64,000 bases of DNA from Hormiphora californensis (taxonomy: Eukaryota > Ctenophora > Tentaculata > Cydippida > Pleurobrachiidae): assembly GCA_020137815.1 (NCBI GenBank), contig CM035352.1:5128998-5192997 (forward strand), written 5' to 3'. Below, piece by piece: positions 25,119-37,141 of the stretch; the first letter of the stretch is position 1, and every line of letters begins with the position of its first letter. Both the position numbers and the translations under genes were made by a program. Under the pieces are notes generated by a model. The model was not told the origin of the DNA, ran no database searches, and saw only the letters and a program-made list of their open reading frames with translations.

Positions 25119-25608
25119 CTCTGTGGCATTAGACCCGCAATTAATATACAAATGATGTTAGAAATATACTCTGTCCCGACTCCCCTGGACCCGAAAGAGA
25201 TTTATACAGAAATTTGAACTTCAAATAACACACGTTGCACCGTAGAAGGGGTACGAGAACAGTTTTGTAACTTGTGAGAGTGACTTATATGTTTTTAGCA
25301 TTTTGTTTTTAGTCTGACTCTATATTTTATACTCACAATCATTTTAGCAGTTTTGATATGGTAAAATTATTGATTATGTAGTTGCATTTGTTAATTATTT
25401 TCTTCATAATTTAATTCAGCGAACTCACTGATGTGTCTATATTAGGTTTTACTATTTTTAGGTGTTACTGCCCTAAACAAACATGTTTTGTTTACGTCGC
25501 TACCTAAACAAATAAACAGTCGACCTGTCGTTCATTTCATCAATTTTGTCTTGTTTAGTAAACCTATTTAGTATTTCTTATAACAGTTGTAATTAACTAT
25601 TTTCAGGG

Positions 25609-27952
25609 ATGGCCGCACCACGAGTTGGTCTTCCCGACTGTATAGGCTTACTTTGCTTCATCGTCCTGGGGCTATCAGTCTCCATTATCCCGACCATTCA
25701 GTTCATATCCCTGGCAGTAAAGCGATACGGAGAGGACTCCCTGGACCTCTCTCTAGAATGCTATCACCAATCTAAAGAGAAGAGAAATGAAACGTGCAAG
25801 GAGATATTGTCCAATCTACAGGATGACATTTCATCACTACAATTCGCTATCAATCTCACAAAGGGAATCCTGGCACCCTTTTTCGTGTTTGCTCTGGGCG
25901 CCCTCGCGGATGTTTTTGGGCAGAAAATTCCAATCGTGTTTTCTGTGTTTATGAATCTGGTTTGGGCGGCTGGCATCTCCTCCTGTGCAATATTCAGCTC
26001 ACGCATCCCATTTTGGGCGTACATAATCTTGATGGGTGTTATCCTAGGTCTGGCTGGTGGGATCAACCTTTGTGACGATAACATTCATAACCGGTTATCT
26101 TTCAATGTTAACTCCAGTCCAGGACCAGGCTGTCCGATTTGGGACACTCATTCGGAATCGGTATGGTAGGAGTTGTTGTTGGTCCCCTGATTAGTGGTGT
26201 TGTCCTCTCTGCCTACCCCACTATGTACTTCATCTGCCCTCTTGCCTCCACCGGGTTTGCCTGTATTCAACTTTATCCTAGTCATGCTTTCCTAAAGCCC
26301 ATCAAAGCCTGAGGAGAGACCGGGGAGTGTGGGACAGGCCCTGAAGGCTCAGTTTGGGAACATACGGGACTTGTTCAAATACCAGTCCTACCTGCCCAAG
26401 TTCCTGGGAACCATTGTTCATGTACATGTTTTGTAGTGTGGGACTCATTGCTCCCCTTGTGTTCATCCCTACTGTATACTCTCTTGGAGAACCGTTCAAG
26501 TGGACTGCATCTTTCAGGGCTTTCTTCCAGTCGGGTGAGTCCATAATATTGACACTCAATAATGAACTCAACAAGCCCCTTGTTTTAACTTGTTGTCGTC
26601 ATGTGTCGTCACGCTGAAAATGCATGTCACGCTTTGCTTTTTTTAGAAGGCGTGACATTGAGTCCCAAAACTTCCTGCTGCCCACTACCTCCCTGCCCCA
26701 TCCCATCCACTATATTTTGTTCCCTAATTTAGGTCTGGGTATAACGATAGGGACTGCAGAATATTGTGACAATGCGAGTCCTGAAACTGTTCAAAGTTGG
26801 CAGACCCGGAACGGTCCGTATTGGCATATTTCTAGCCTTTGTAGCCACATTCTTCCTTGCATTCGCCACCACTAATATGGTTCTAATTGTTGGTAAGTTC
26901 TTTATAGTGTTGTTGGTTACTGTCCATCTCACTCTGCCAGCTTCCTCACTTTCTCTGTCTCTCTAAATATTATAACATTGTTTCTCTGTTACAGGTGTTG
27001 CCTTGACAACCTTTATCTGCGTCTCAAACCCGGCTCTCCAGTCTATGATTCTTTCCCTTGTGGAGCCCAAACAGGTAAAATAGGATATTTTTGGCAACAT
27101 ATTTGGTTGACAAGCCTGGTGTAAAACCTGCTAATTTCAAATACCATTGACTACTCGGGATTCCCAGCTAGCTATTTGAATTCCTATAATTCTCAGTTCC
27201 CTGCTTCTCACCCCCCCCCCCCCCACCAGACAGGTGCAACGATAGGTCTAATGGCGGCGGCGCAGTCTATTGCAGAGTGTGGATTGATCAACATAGTAAT
27301 AGCCGTCTACGAACAGACCCGTCACATTATTAATGGCTTCTGTTTCTTCACTGTTACATTCCTACTGGGCATTAATCTCGTCATAGCCATGTGAGTGTGG
27401 GTGTGATGTGGCTCATTATACCGCTTTTTATTTCGGTGTGGGTTCGGCTACCAATATCATTGTTGGCTGTAATTTGTTGTCCTCGAAGTGGGACTAGGGA
27501 GGTTGCTTGTACTTTACTCTAGCTAGAAAGGTGCAACATCACACACACACTAGAGTAATACAATAAATATATGCTAGGCTCTAAAATATGTTTTAAAATA
27601 TGTTTTTCATATGTTCTAAGATATCACATTTTTAGGTTTTACCAGCACCCCCAAATAACTCGATTCGATAGAACAGCCCCGACAAGTGGGGATCCATCCT
27701 CTCCTGTGGTACCCAGTTCAGATGTCCTGAAAGGAGGGGTCCCTAAATCTTCAACTATCTTCAAGGTACATGTGTCTCATATCTGAACCATTGTTCACAG
27801 TCAAGTAACAAGTTGTACATCTAGGTATTAGGTATATGTACCTACTGCAATTAATTTAGTTTGATATAAAGTATTTAACTTGGACTTTCTGACAGGGAAA
27901 AAGTTTGTTGGAAGAAGAGGAGCTACCTGAACCGACTAGTATAACGGCTTGA
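25609..27952 (+). CDS. SLC46-like major facilitator transporter, copy 2 (several frameshifts)
   Basis: A tandem paralogue of the gene at 22168. Blocks: 25609-about 26535, about 26733-26893, 26996-27074, about 27230-27392, 27636-27768 and 27897-27952. It begins MAAPRVGLPDCIGLLCFIVL, has the same loop (LSLECY...ETCKEI) and the same ADVFGQKIP motif. Conserved blocks GVVVGPLISG, FKWTASFRAFF, VALTTFICVSNPALQ and LVEPKQTGATIGLMAAAQS appear in order. The last exon reads GKSLLEEEELPEPTSITA. At least five one-base shifts are needed (near 26055-26075, 26150, 26250-26300, 26415, 26755). It is either a decaying copy or an indel-rich assembly stretch; splice sites stay intact, which favours assembly error. 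An acceptor AG precedes the ATG by two bases, as in copy 1. Confidence 0.65.
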
Positions 27953-28008
27953 GACATGTTTAATGGATATATTTCAGATACACTGTGTTTTTAATTGATT
28001 TTAAACTT

Positions 28009-28014
28009 AATAAA
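28009..28014 (+). terminator. Poly(A) signal AATAAA of SLC46-like copy 2
   Basis: AATAAA lies about 57 bases after the stop codon at 27952 in AT-rich sequence. Confidence 0.55.
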
Positions 28015-28232
28015 TTCATGTTTTTAAACCCATCATTGATAAGACTCTGATTATGATTTTGATTTCTTAATAATGTTTTACGGATAATCAGTTTTAAAGA
28101 GTTGGTCTTTTTTAATTTTTTTGTGAAAATAATGTTATTGAGTTTTTGTTATCAAACCAAGACCCTTTCTTTTTTTGCGTTTATCATTAACTTTATTAAC
28201 TCTTATTAACCAACCTGTGTTCTCCCAGTTCA

Positions 28233-30565
28233 ATGTCTGAAGATCTTTACTACGATCACTCTGATGCATCAAATGAAATAATACTCGATCTCCACACCCA
28301 GAAATTTGATTCCTGGGCCAAACTTCCCGAGCCGGCCAGTCCTGAACATTGGTCTAAACAGGACCCATCCACACAGCTGTCCCATGGAAAGACTCAATCT
28401 TTATTTTCGGGGGTCGATGTTTCAATGATGTCACGCCATCAAATGAACAGGATGGTCTGAATGATATGATCAGTTTTAACATCAAGGATAGGACATGGAG
28501 GATGGTGGAACCTGCCACCCGACCCCCCTGAACCCCGGTACAATCCACTGCGCTATTGTATACCAGAACTCAATGATAATATTTGGTGGCTTTAGCAACA
28601 GAGCCAATAAGAACGATGTCCACCAGTTTCAGGTTTGATAGACAGCTGTGGACACCGTGGTGTCACATACCCCAGCCGCAACCCAACCCCAGGTCTGCTA
28701 GCTGTGCATTTGTATACAACCATCACATGTGGGTGTTTGGGGGGTATGATGGCCGGAACAAGCTAAATGATATGTGGATGTTGGCACTAAATGTTGAAAA
28801 CCCTAACTGGAGGAAAGTGGAACAAAAGGGACAGGTTCCTGCTCCTGTGCTACACGCTGTCTGTGCGGTGGTCAACGACCGACTCTTCACTTTCTCTGGT
28901 CTCTCCGGTGCCTCTGTCTCCAACGATATCAGCTGTTTCAACCTCACGACGGAGACATGGTCGGTGATCATCCCCGATCTAATGAACAACTCCTACACAA
29001 CACCGGAAAGAAGACGTGGTCATACGATGGTGTCGTATGAGAAGTGTCTTTACATATTCGGTGGTCAGAGTTCCACGAGATGCTCAAATGATCTCTATTG
29101 TTTCGATACTGACTCCTCCACGTGGAGTATTGTGAAGCACAGGAACAAACTGGTGAACAAGAATGTGCCTAGTAACCGGTATTATCATGCCGCTATCATT
29201 ATCGAGAATACTATGTTCATATCCGGAGGAATTCCGAGCGGCGGGACAACAAAAACCGACCAAAAGGAACCCGAAAACTTCTTCTGTTTTACCTTCGCCT
29301 CCCTCCCTAAATCAACACTAAGAAGGGACTTGGAAGAACTACTTGAGGAGAGGAGATTGTGTGATTTAGAGTTTGTAGTAGGGGAAACCCAGGAAACCTT
29401 GTCAGCCCACGCTGCCATTGTCTCGGCTAGGTCACCCATCCTGAAATCTCGGATAGAGGACGCTCTGAACAAGCTGATAGTGGAAGCGAGGTCTACAAGA
29501 TAAACCGGGTAGCTTGCTCCGTGCTCTCCGGCCAAACGAGAAGATGTCCCTACAATTTCCAAATATGGGCGTGGCTGCATTCCGGATAGCGCTACAGTTT
29601 ATCTACACTGACAGGATACCACACAGCATCAGAGAGGATAACAACGGTCTAGGTGACCCTTACAGATGTGTATGGTATTGCCAGTCATTTCCAGTTGATC
29701 CCGCTTAGGAGAAGATATGTATCAACTACATTCAACACTACCTGGATATCTCTAATGTTCTCTCTGCGCTCACCGTTGCCAAGGAACGGAATCTGGAGCA
29801 GCTCGGTTGCTGTCCTGGAGGGTTTTATTGTTAGGGATGTCAACTTCCCCAAGATCCTACCCATGGGTGAGTTTGAAGCAACTTGACAAACAGAGTATAT
29901 TGAGACTGGTTAGGCTGAAAATGGGAACCACGGAGAGCACTGTACCTGCGGTGGATGCAGTTGTTGGGAGTCAGGCAACTCTCGAGGAAGACCTCTACGA
30001 ACTGCTATCTGATACCTCTCTCACTGACGTCACTCTGGTGGTCAGGGGAGTGAAACACGCGGCCCACAGGCCCATCCTGATGGCGAGGTGCGAGTTTTTC
30101 AATGGTATGTACAGGTCACTACCACCACGGAATGATTCTGTTACGATCAGTATTGGGGACATAGAGCCGACACAAGAGGCGTTCGGGTCTCTCCTCCGGT
30201 ACATCTACTGCAATGATACTGACATCCCACCAGAGGATTCTCTATATCTCTTTACAGCGGACAAGTTCTACGGGTTCAGGAACAAGCAACTCCAGGCGTA
30301 CTGCAAAAAGAGTCTAGAGACAAACATCAAAACTAGTAATGTGGTAGATATCCTAAAATCAGCTGATCAGGTCGGCTCAGATGACATGAAGGGTCATGCC
30401 TTGAGGATGATAGCAGAACATATCGTGGTGGTACAACCCACACCCTCCTTCCACTCCCTCTCCCGTGAATTGTTGTTGGAGGTGTTTGAGTCGATGGTAG
30501 GGCATCTCAAATCTAGGCAGGCCGTCCTACCCCGGAGTCCTGCTAAACAATCCAGCAGACTTTAA
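28233..30565 (+). CDS. LZTR1: LZTR1-like kelch/double-BTB protein (single long exon, several frameshifts)
   Basis: LZTR1 is a CUL3 ubiquitin-ligase adaptor that controls RAS-family GTPases. The region encodes MSEDLYYDHSDASNEI, then kelch repeats (VFGGYDGRNKLNDMW, FSGLSGASVSNDI, RRRGHTMVSYEKCLYIFGG, FISGGIPSGG). A first BTB follows (LLEERRLCDLEFVVGE...AHAAIVSARS) with a BACK region. A second BTB-BACK (SLTDVTLVVRG..AHRPILMARCEFF...PPEDSLYLF, YGFRNKQLQAYCKKSLE) ends near LLLEVFESMVGHL. Domain order and the last 120 residues strongly resemble LZTR1. Reading through needs about six one-base shifts (near 28330, 28460, 28525, 29490, 29690, 29740-29880). An AG acceptor lies four bases before the ATG, so an upstream exon is possible. 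Confidence 0.8.
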
Positions 30566-30929
30566 AGCTACACTGTTAAGCAATGGGTTTAGGGTTGTGA
30601 GTGTGGGGGAGCACCGTGTTCATTTTGCTGTGTTATATCAGACTGAAAGCTGCTGATACACTGCATGGCTCTACCACGTCCCAAGAAACGGTGATTTCGT
30701 TAAATGTTTCGTTGTTTAGCAAGGGTCTTCCAAACGTGCTGTTCAAATTATATTTTGTTATCATGCTACATAATGTTCGTTTATTTTTGACAAAAATTAA
30801 AATTATTGTTTTTCGATGTGCTTATTTTGTTTTATTTTTTCTGAAGTTCCGTGTTTTTATAAACAATACAAATGTTACAAACTAACTTCAATTGAGATAT
30901 ATCTCCACAGAGTTCATTGAACATGTAAT

Positions 30930-33025
30930 ATGCAGCGGCTATTTTGTCGTCGATTCTCTGCCTCTCATTATCGCGTTCTGGGTTTGGACAGTTCAGCAAC
31001 AAAGGAAGAAATTAAGAAAAAGTTTATTGACCTCTCACAGGTTGGTTAGGTTCCTTTACAAGTTATCGTTACATGCAAAAACAAGTGTGGCTCTAGTGTT
31101 AAATCGTCGTCCGACTGTATCTTCATATCATGAGATACATGGGTTCAGGACCCAGTTAATATCATGTCCACCTCTCTCTCTCAGATTCACCATCCAGACA
31201 AAGGGGGAGACCAGGAAACCTTTGCAGCTATTTCAACTGCCTACCGTGCACTGATCAGTGAACAGCAGCAGGAAAATTATAATAGGGATCACGTACAGAG
31301 AAATAAGTACAGTAATCTGGATGATGACGATATGGGACACTTCGGTGAGTCTGAGTGTGTAGTAGCGTGTGTTGTACTAAGTACAGTGTGTAGTACACTG
31401 TGTAGTACAGTGTGCAGTACAGTGTGGATATACACTATAATAGTTTTGAAGAAAGTTGTGATTTGATTTTAGAATTTACTATTATTTACTTGGTTAATTA
31501 AGTTTACACAAGTTAATTATTTCAGCACCTGTTAGGCCAGATAAAACTAGACTTCAGTGGTACAAGATGAAAACAGAGGAGAGGAACCGCTCCCGCACAC
31601 CAAAAGAGGTACTGCACTCCCCTTCAGTTTCCATTTTCGGCTGAATTTCGTGAAGTTTTCAAGTTGAATGAAGTGTGAAGTTCAATGTTGATTGTCGATT
31701 CAGCACGAGAGAGCTCAATCAATACAATTAAGAACCGAGAGCAGCAAACAAATTAAAACAAGCCGGTTCCAAACAATTGTTTCGATCCTACGGATCTCGT
31801 CAGTGGATCCGTAGGATCGAAACAATTGTTTGGAACCGGCTTGTTTTAATTTGTATGTATGTACCGCGTGGGCCAATAAAAAGGGAGGGTCTTAAATCTT
31901 AGATTTCTCCAGCACCTTAATTCCAATGGTTCTGAAATTTTGACACAATGTTGTTGAGCTTATGCCAGATATGTGTACAGAGTTTCAAGTCCAAAAATGC
32001 AGAAATTCATTAATGAACCTAAATTCCTTTTTTTATAGTTAATTGAAGGGTTTCCCTTGTTCCAAGTCGATTTGGATCGCAAAATTGCAGCCACTCAATA
32101 GTATTAACATTTATCAATGGCAATCTGAAATTTCATTGAAAATGAATAAAGTTTAGTGGGTGAAATTAATGAATTAAAAATGGTCATTTTTTCAAAAAAC
32201 ATATTTTCGCTGAAAATGAGAGATTTGCACTGTAGAGATGAAATTAAAACCTAGCTGGGTTATGCTTTAATCATTTAAGTTCATTCTGGTATGAAAAATT
32301 GTTTAATTTAAAAAAAATTATTTTTCTTAAATTTCCGATTTTTTTAAAAAATTTTAATTTTTCGTTAATAACTGCATAAATTAACATTAAACCGATAGTT
32401 CATTAACAAACCGTTAGTTGAGACATTAGTAAATCGAAAACTTGCTAATGGAAGCTTACCATTGCTTATACTGATTGGTAACAACAAGCGTCATGTGACC
32501 TCCATGTAAGCAAGAAAAAACGTAATCAGGATATGACAAAATCATGTTAGCAAGATTGCAATAGGTCTCGAATTTGCTTTGTTGTACCCAGTATCACATA
32601 TCCGGTGTGGAGTGCAAAAGAAGTCCCTAAAAACGAAAAAAAATCGAATAGAGAAAACCTACATTGGCCTAAAAACATGAATTTAGGTTCATTAATGAAT
32701 TTTTTCATTTTTGGACTTGAAAGTCAGTACACATATCTGGCATAAGCTCAACAACATTGTGTCAAAATTTCAGAACCATTGGAATTAAGGTGCCGGAGAA
32801 ATCTAAGATTTAAGACCCTCCCTTTTTATTGGCCCACGCGGTATTAAGTTCTAAAACTAGTAAATTAATCATAATTATTCCCAGGATATCGGACCGCCTC
32901 TGTGGTGGAGGGTCACTACTATTGGAACTTCTTCAGGATTACTTGTATCCTACTGTTTTACCCACAACAATTTGTTTCTCTGTTTAGCTATGGGGACGTG
33001 TTTAGTTTCTATGATGCTGAGTTAG
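30930..33025 (+). CDS. J-domain membrane protein 1 (DNAJC30/DNAJC4-like)
   Basis: J-domain proteins stimulate HSP70 ATPase. Four exons fit in phase: 30930-31040, 31185-31344, 31526-31608 and 32886-33025. The protein starts MQRLFCRRFSASHYRVLGLD, a basic serine-containing leader like a mitochondrial presequence. The J-domain follows (ATKEEIKKKFIDLSQ|IHHPDKGGDQETF), with the HPD motif at about residues 40-42. After a basic linker (RLQWYKMKTEERNRSRTPKE) the last exon gives two hydrophobic stretches (VTTIGTSSGLLVSYCF, LFLCLAMGTCLVSMML). Total is about 165 residues. The third intron holds a 982-bp MITE and a small hairpin. It lies about 360 bases after LZTR1 on the same strand and is the first of three J-domain genes in a row. 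Confidence 0.75.
31752..31853. repeat. Perfect-looking 100-bp hairpin
   Basis: CAAATTAAAACAAGCCGGTT...ATCCTACGGATC is followed after a few bases by its reverse complement ending AACCGGCTTGTTTTAATTTG. It is in intron 3 of the first J-domain gene, immediately before a larger MITE. Confidence 0.7.
31862..32843. mobile_element. 982-bp MITE with long terminal inverted repeats
   Basis: TACCGCGTGGGCCAATAAAA at the left and TTTTATTGGCCCACGCGGTA at the right are reverse complements, and the match extends about 130-180 bases inward. The interior is AT-rich and non-coding. It occupies most of intron 3 of the first J-domain gene. Confidence 0.8.
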
Positions 33026-33201
33026 TTAATTGTATTGTTTTGTAATTTATTTGATTGAGTTGATACATAGAACTACGTACGTTTCCCTCTCCCTCCGTCT
33101 CTAGCAACAACATATTTTGGTACATTTTGCCTGATGGTCCTAACCCTCCACTAACTTTCTCCCCATATCCCAGTCCTATGTCTAGCTAATGGGCACTACA
33201 C

Positions 33202-34379
33202 ATGTCAGTGTGCCTCCGATTCCCAGTGAAACATCACGTGACTAGACATGTGACTAATAGTACCAGAGGGAACCACTATGAAGCCTTGGGTCTTGATCCT
33301 GGTGCAACACAATCCCAGATCAAAACGCGGTTCTATGAACTTAGCAAGGTACAGTGATTAAGAATGCCTTTTTATGTTTATAAACCACCCCCCCTGCTGA
33401 TATTTCCCGCAGTCTACTGTGGTATATCAAATAATTCCCTCCCTCTGTTTTCACACCTTTCATAATTCCCGGGGTCGTTTTATAATAAATAACCACGGCT
33501 AGTAAAGTGATGAAATGTGATAATCCCCTACGGGGATTATCACACGATATTCCCCTCGTCACTCCGTTCCTCGTGGATATCGTATTGATATACCACCCTG
33601 ACAGGGTGGTATATCAGATTTCATCCCTCTACTAGCCGGGGTTATCTATATTATAATGACTCTTGGCTAAAAACTGGCACATTTCAATCCCATCTGTGTC
33701 CAATGTCCATGTAATGGCCCATGCTAAAAACTGTTTCCCCGGTAGAAATTTCACCCCGACAAAAACAAGTCCGATGGTGCAGAGGAGAAATTTAAGACAG
33801 TCGCCGAAGCTTATGCTGTGCTGGGGAATGTGGATGAGAGGAGAATGTATGACAAACTTTCAAGGTAAGTGAAATAGGAAAGGTTTTTTATTTGAAAAAT
33901 TCTCTATCCGTTTAAATTCTATCCAATCTCCCTTCCCCATGATATGATCCCGCTCTGAACAGAACCCAGACTAATCCCCCCTTTCTTCAGGACACCAGGA
34001 TCCCACAATATAGCCCGGAACAGAACTCGGATAACAGTGAATGAGGACTACAGCCAACATTTGAGGGATCGCTTTCACCATACCCAGAGAACAACAAACC
34101 AGTACCGCAGAAAACACTCCACTGCCACTGTACGTGCGAGAGAAAAAGGAGAGAAAAAGAGAGAGAAAGAGAGAGAGAGAGAGAACGACACATTTTTATC
34201 TTAATTTTTATCTTAAAATGTAACTTTTGGCATATTTTGTTCCATATTTTCAGAGTCGGTTTGGTAGAAGCTCCTTTGGTGTTGGAAATCAACGAATTCA
34301 GAATCAAAGAGCTGAAATGAGTCCTATGATTCCAGCTGCTTTTGCTTCGCTCGTCATATTTCTTCTCTTCTGCAGATGA
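33202..34379 (+). CDS. J-domain membrane protein 2 (DNAJC30/DNAJC4-like)
   Basis: Four exons fit in phase: 33202-33348, 33746-33864, 33991-34130 and 34257-34379. The predicted start [17 protein letters not shown] is basic and leader-like. The J-domain reads [21 protein letters not shown], then [20 protein letters not shown]...DERRMYDKL, with HPD at about residues 52-54. A basic region rich in R, H and Q follows ([20 protein letters not shown]). The C-terminus is hydrophobic ([17 protein letters not shown]), consistent with a tail anchor. Length is about 176 residues. Exon positions at the HPD boundary match those of J-domain gene 1, suggesting tandem duplication. Confidence 0.75.
33481..33656. 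mobile_element. Small hairpin MITE, about 175 bp
   Basis: TAATAAATAACCACGGCTAGTA on the left matches TACTAGCCGGGGTTATCTATATTA on the right in reverse complement. Two inner perfect palindromes occur: GATAATCCCCTACGGGGATTATC (split at its centre) and GATATACCACCC...GGGTGGTATATC. It lies in intron 1 of the second J-domain gene. Confidence 0.65.
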
Positions 34380-34874
34380 CAACTGCCACACCCCTTCTCA
34401 ACCAAAACAGTCAAATTCTCCAAGTTAAAGTCCCCTGCACGTTGACGTGGGGCGCGGGGTCGATTTTCATAACGGCCTCGCGCGCGCAAACACAATCCAT
34501 GTCACGTGACCTAGCACCTTTAACATGAATGTGAAACTCCTCGACTCTGTTGGGATATTCTGTATCTGAAATCTGAATTCAATTTCAGTCAGATGCATCT
34601 TCAGTGGCTGTTTCTGTTCGAGTCTAAATTTAAAGTACAATGTAAGGACGCAGTTGCACATCATTTCAAGTTGCAGGTGCCCTGGAAGATTTCTGCCCAG
34701 ATTTCTATATCTTAGTATTTTATCGAGTACGTTATTATTAAGTCTATCACAGTGACCCGTGGTAGACTCAACTGGAAATTAAATTGTGGGATTTTTTTTG
34801 TAAATATCGGTCGAATTTTTGGTTATATTCTTTCTCACATTACCAATTTCATCTCTCACCCACTATATTTAGCT

Positions 34875-35816
34875 ATGTTATGCAGACGTGTGTACCCTTT
34901 CCCACTACGGATACCCTTCAGGAGTATCTTCGATGGAGGTTAGTGCAGTTGTCAGCCGTGTATTACTAGTTCCATATTATCATTCGTATGACAAGCAGTA
35001 TTACCAGTATTACAAGTCTCGACTGACCAGTTACTAACATCTCCTTGCTGTCTACATATCTTTGTCACTCCTAGTCTCTCGATCTGCACACTAACTAACT
35101 AACATAAATTATCTCCTCTTCCCAGGTCGAGCCAAGGACCCATTTCGTGTTTTGGGTGTTTCACGTGATTCAACTGACGACCAAGTGAAAGCGGCCTACC
35201 TCCAAAAGTGTAAGGAACTTCACCCCGATATGAATAAAAGTAAAGATGCGCCGGGACAGTTCATGGAGGCGAGGGATGCGTATAAACAAATTAGGACCAA
35301 GGAGGACAGAGAAAAGTTCAAGTTCGCTGAGAAAACGTAGGTTGTCAAATTCATTTTCAATTTTAAACCCATCCTTTGTTGCATATCCCCAGAAACTATA
35401 CACTAACTGACTGAGCTTAACATTGTTAACTAATCATGTCCTATAACAGGTTCAAAGGAACTAGACTTGACGATAAAGAACCAATGATGGACGACAGAAT
35501 GAAGAAATGGGGAGGTAAGATGGATGAAATGAACACACGGAGGATGGAAGATCAGGCTCGAAGGGCAGCCTGGACTCAACAACACCAGTTTGGTAATAAA
35601 GCGGATACTGAACAATTTGAAGAGTGGGAAAAGAAACATTTTGAGAACTTAAAACGAAATCGTGGTGCTCATTACAACAATTCCTTTGCTGGACAAGCTG
35701 ATCAGTTACCTCCTGAGCAGAGGAGAGTAGTTATGAGACAGTTAAAATGGGCTTTTGCTCTTATCATGGCGTGGTTTTTATATGAAGTTGGGGTAAATGC
35801 TGTGAAAAAGTTTTGA
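34875..35816 (+). CDS. J-domain membrane protein 3 (DNAJC4/DNAJC30-like, mitochondrial leader)
   Basis: Three exons fit in phase: 34875-34938, 35126-35336 and 35450-35816. Exon 1 encodes MLCRRVYPFPLRIPFRSIF, a positively charged amphipathic leader typical of mitochondrial import. The J-domain reads DPFRVLGVSRDSTDDQVKAA, then KCKELHPDMNKSKDAPGQFM, with HPD at about residues 53-55. A long acidic/basic region (RLDDKEPMMDDRMKKWGGKM, QARRAAWTQQHQFGNKADTE) follows. A near-terminal hydrophobic helix (RQLKWAFALIMAWFLYEVGV) ends in NAVKKF. Length is about 213 residues. The stop is at 35814-35816. It is the last of three same-strand J-domain genes and faces the 3' end of SYAP1. Confidence 0.8.
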
Positions 35817-36003
35817 AAATGTAAGTTTGTGTTCATATTACATTTTCATTTTGTGAGTTTACCAAGAAGTGAAGTTTGAACTGCATGAAACTTCTGGACC
35901 AAGGTTTATTACCCAGATTCTGGCTAGGCTGCAGCCAGGGTATCTGAGGACTGACTACTGAGGTAGAGGTCAGCAGTGCTGGGGGCTGGGAAGTTCCCAA
36001 ATA

Positions 36004-36690
36004 GTAGAGTCGATAACTACATCGACCTCTCCCAATTGTTCCAGTTTTTGTCTCATCAGTTTGGAGCCTCGACACGACCTCTAATTAACAGGTGTCACTT
36101 TTTCACAAACTGTTTTCATCTTGGTGTAATCAGCAGTTGAAATGTTGCTGATCATAACAAAAACCTGACTAAATTTTTTCAACTTGGGGTAAAACCATGG
36201 GTGTCAAAAGTTAGCTCTAGGTCCCCTGAGTAACCATCCGGAGACTCTAAGAGATATTTGAAGCCGTTCTCCTGTTATCATTAATCCCGGTAGAGCACAT
36301 ATTTGAGTATGGACGTACGTGCAATTGCCTACAACCTCAACTTTAATGTATAACGTTAATGTGCGTCTCTCTCTTTTCTCCCCCTTGAGAAAGAGTTATC
36401 TCGCGCGGCGCAACCGCACGTGCGGTTTTTCCAGAGAGAGTGAGAGACATACAATAACATGTAAACAGCCTGCCAGCGCTCACGTACGTCCGCATTGTAT
36501 TTTTTTCTCCACCGGGATTAATGATTACGGGAGAACGGCTTGAAATATCTCTTAGAGTCTCCGGATGGTTACTCAGGGGACCTAGAGCTTGGTATCCAAG
36601 ACACCTCACACTCAGGCCGCTTCGCGGCCTTCGTTTGGCGCGCCGGCAAGGGAGGGGTAACTTCGTTACCAATGTAGTTATCGACTCTAC
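36004..36690. mobile_element. 687-bp inverted-repeat element
   Basis: GTAGAGTCGATAACTACAT at 36004 pairs with ATGTAGTTATCGACTCTAC ending at 36690, and an inner pair (36209-36291 with 36513-36592) extends the hairpin. A module near the right end (AAGACACCTCACACTCAGGC ... GGGAGGGGTAAC) recurs at 60007-60082. No coding sequence is seen. The rest of 35817-37141 shows nothing identifiable. Confidence 0.65.
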
Positions 36691-37141
36691 TAAAATGGCA
36701 AATCACTCGGGACTCATCAGGTGGTGATGTAAGCCTTGGGGAGTGCTGTGCCGCGCGCTCAGCCCCCTGCTTTCATCCCCGCGCCCTCCTGACACGACAC
36801 CCGTACACACTACCTCTGGTTATAATACACTCATCACGATGAGTGACTTACCACATTGAATAACAAATGTAGACACTTCACGTGTTGTTATAAGGAAGTT
36901 ATACATAGGTTGTAAACACACAATTGTATATCGAGTTTCAAAGATTTAGTCCCAAAAACTGGAAAGAAGTACATAACAGCACCACGTTCATATTACAAGA
37001 TAATTCCAGAATCCAGATTATACATGCACAGCTTTCTCACATTTATCAGGTTACTACACATTCTACTACAGTCACGTTATTGTTTGTTTGTCTCTGAAAA
37101 AAGGCACGTGACCCGTCACGCGATGACGTCATTTATAATCC

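Noticed and set aside
29185-29580. 131-codon minus-strand frame
   Set aside because: It is a shadow of the LZTR1 BTB region on the plus strand.
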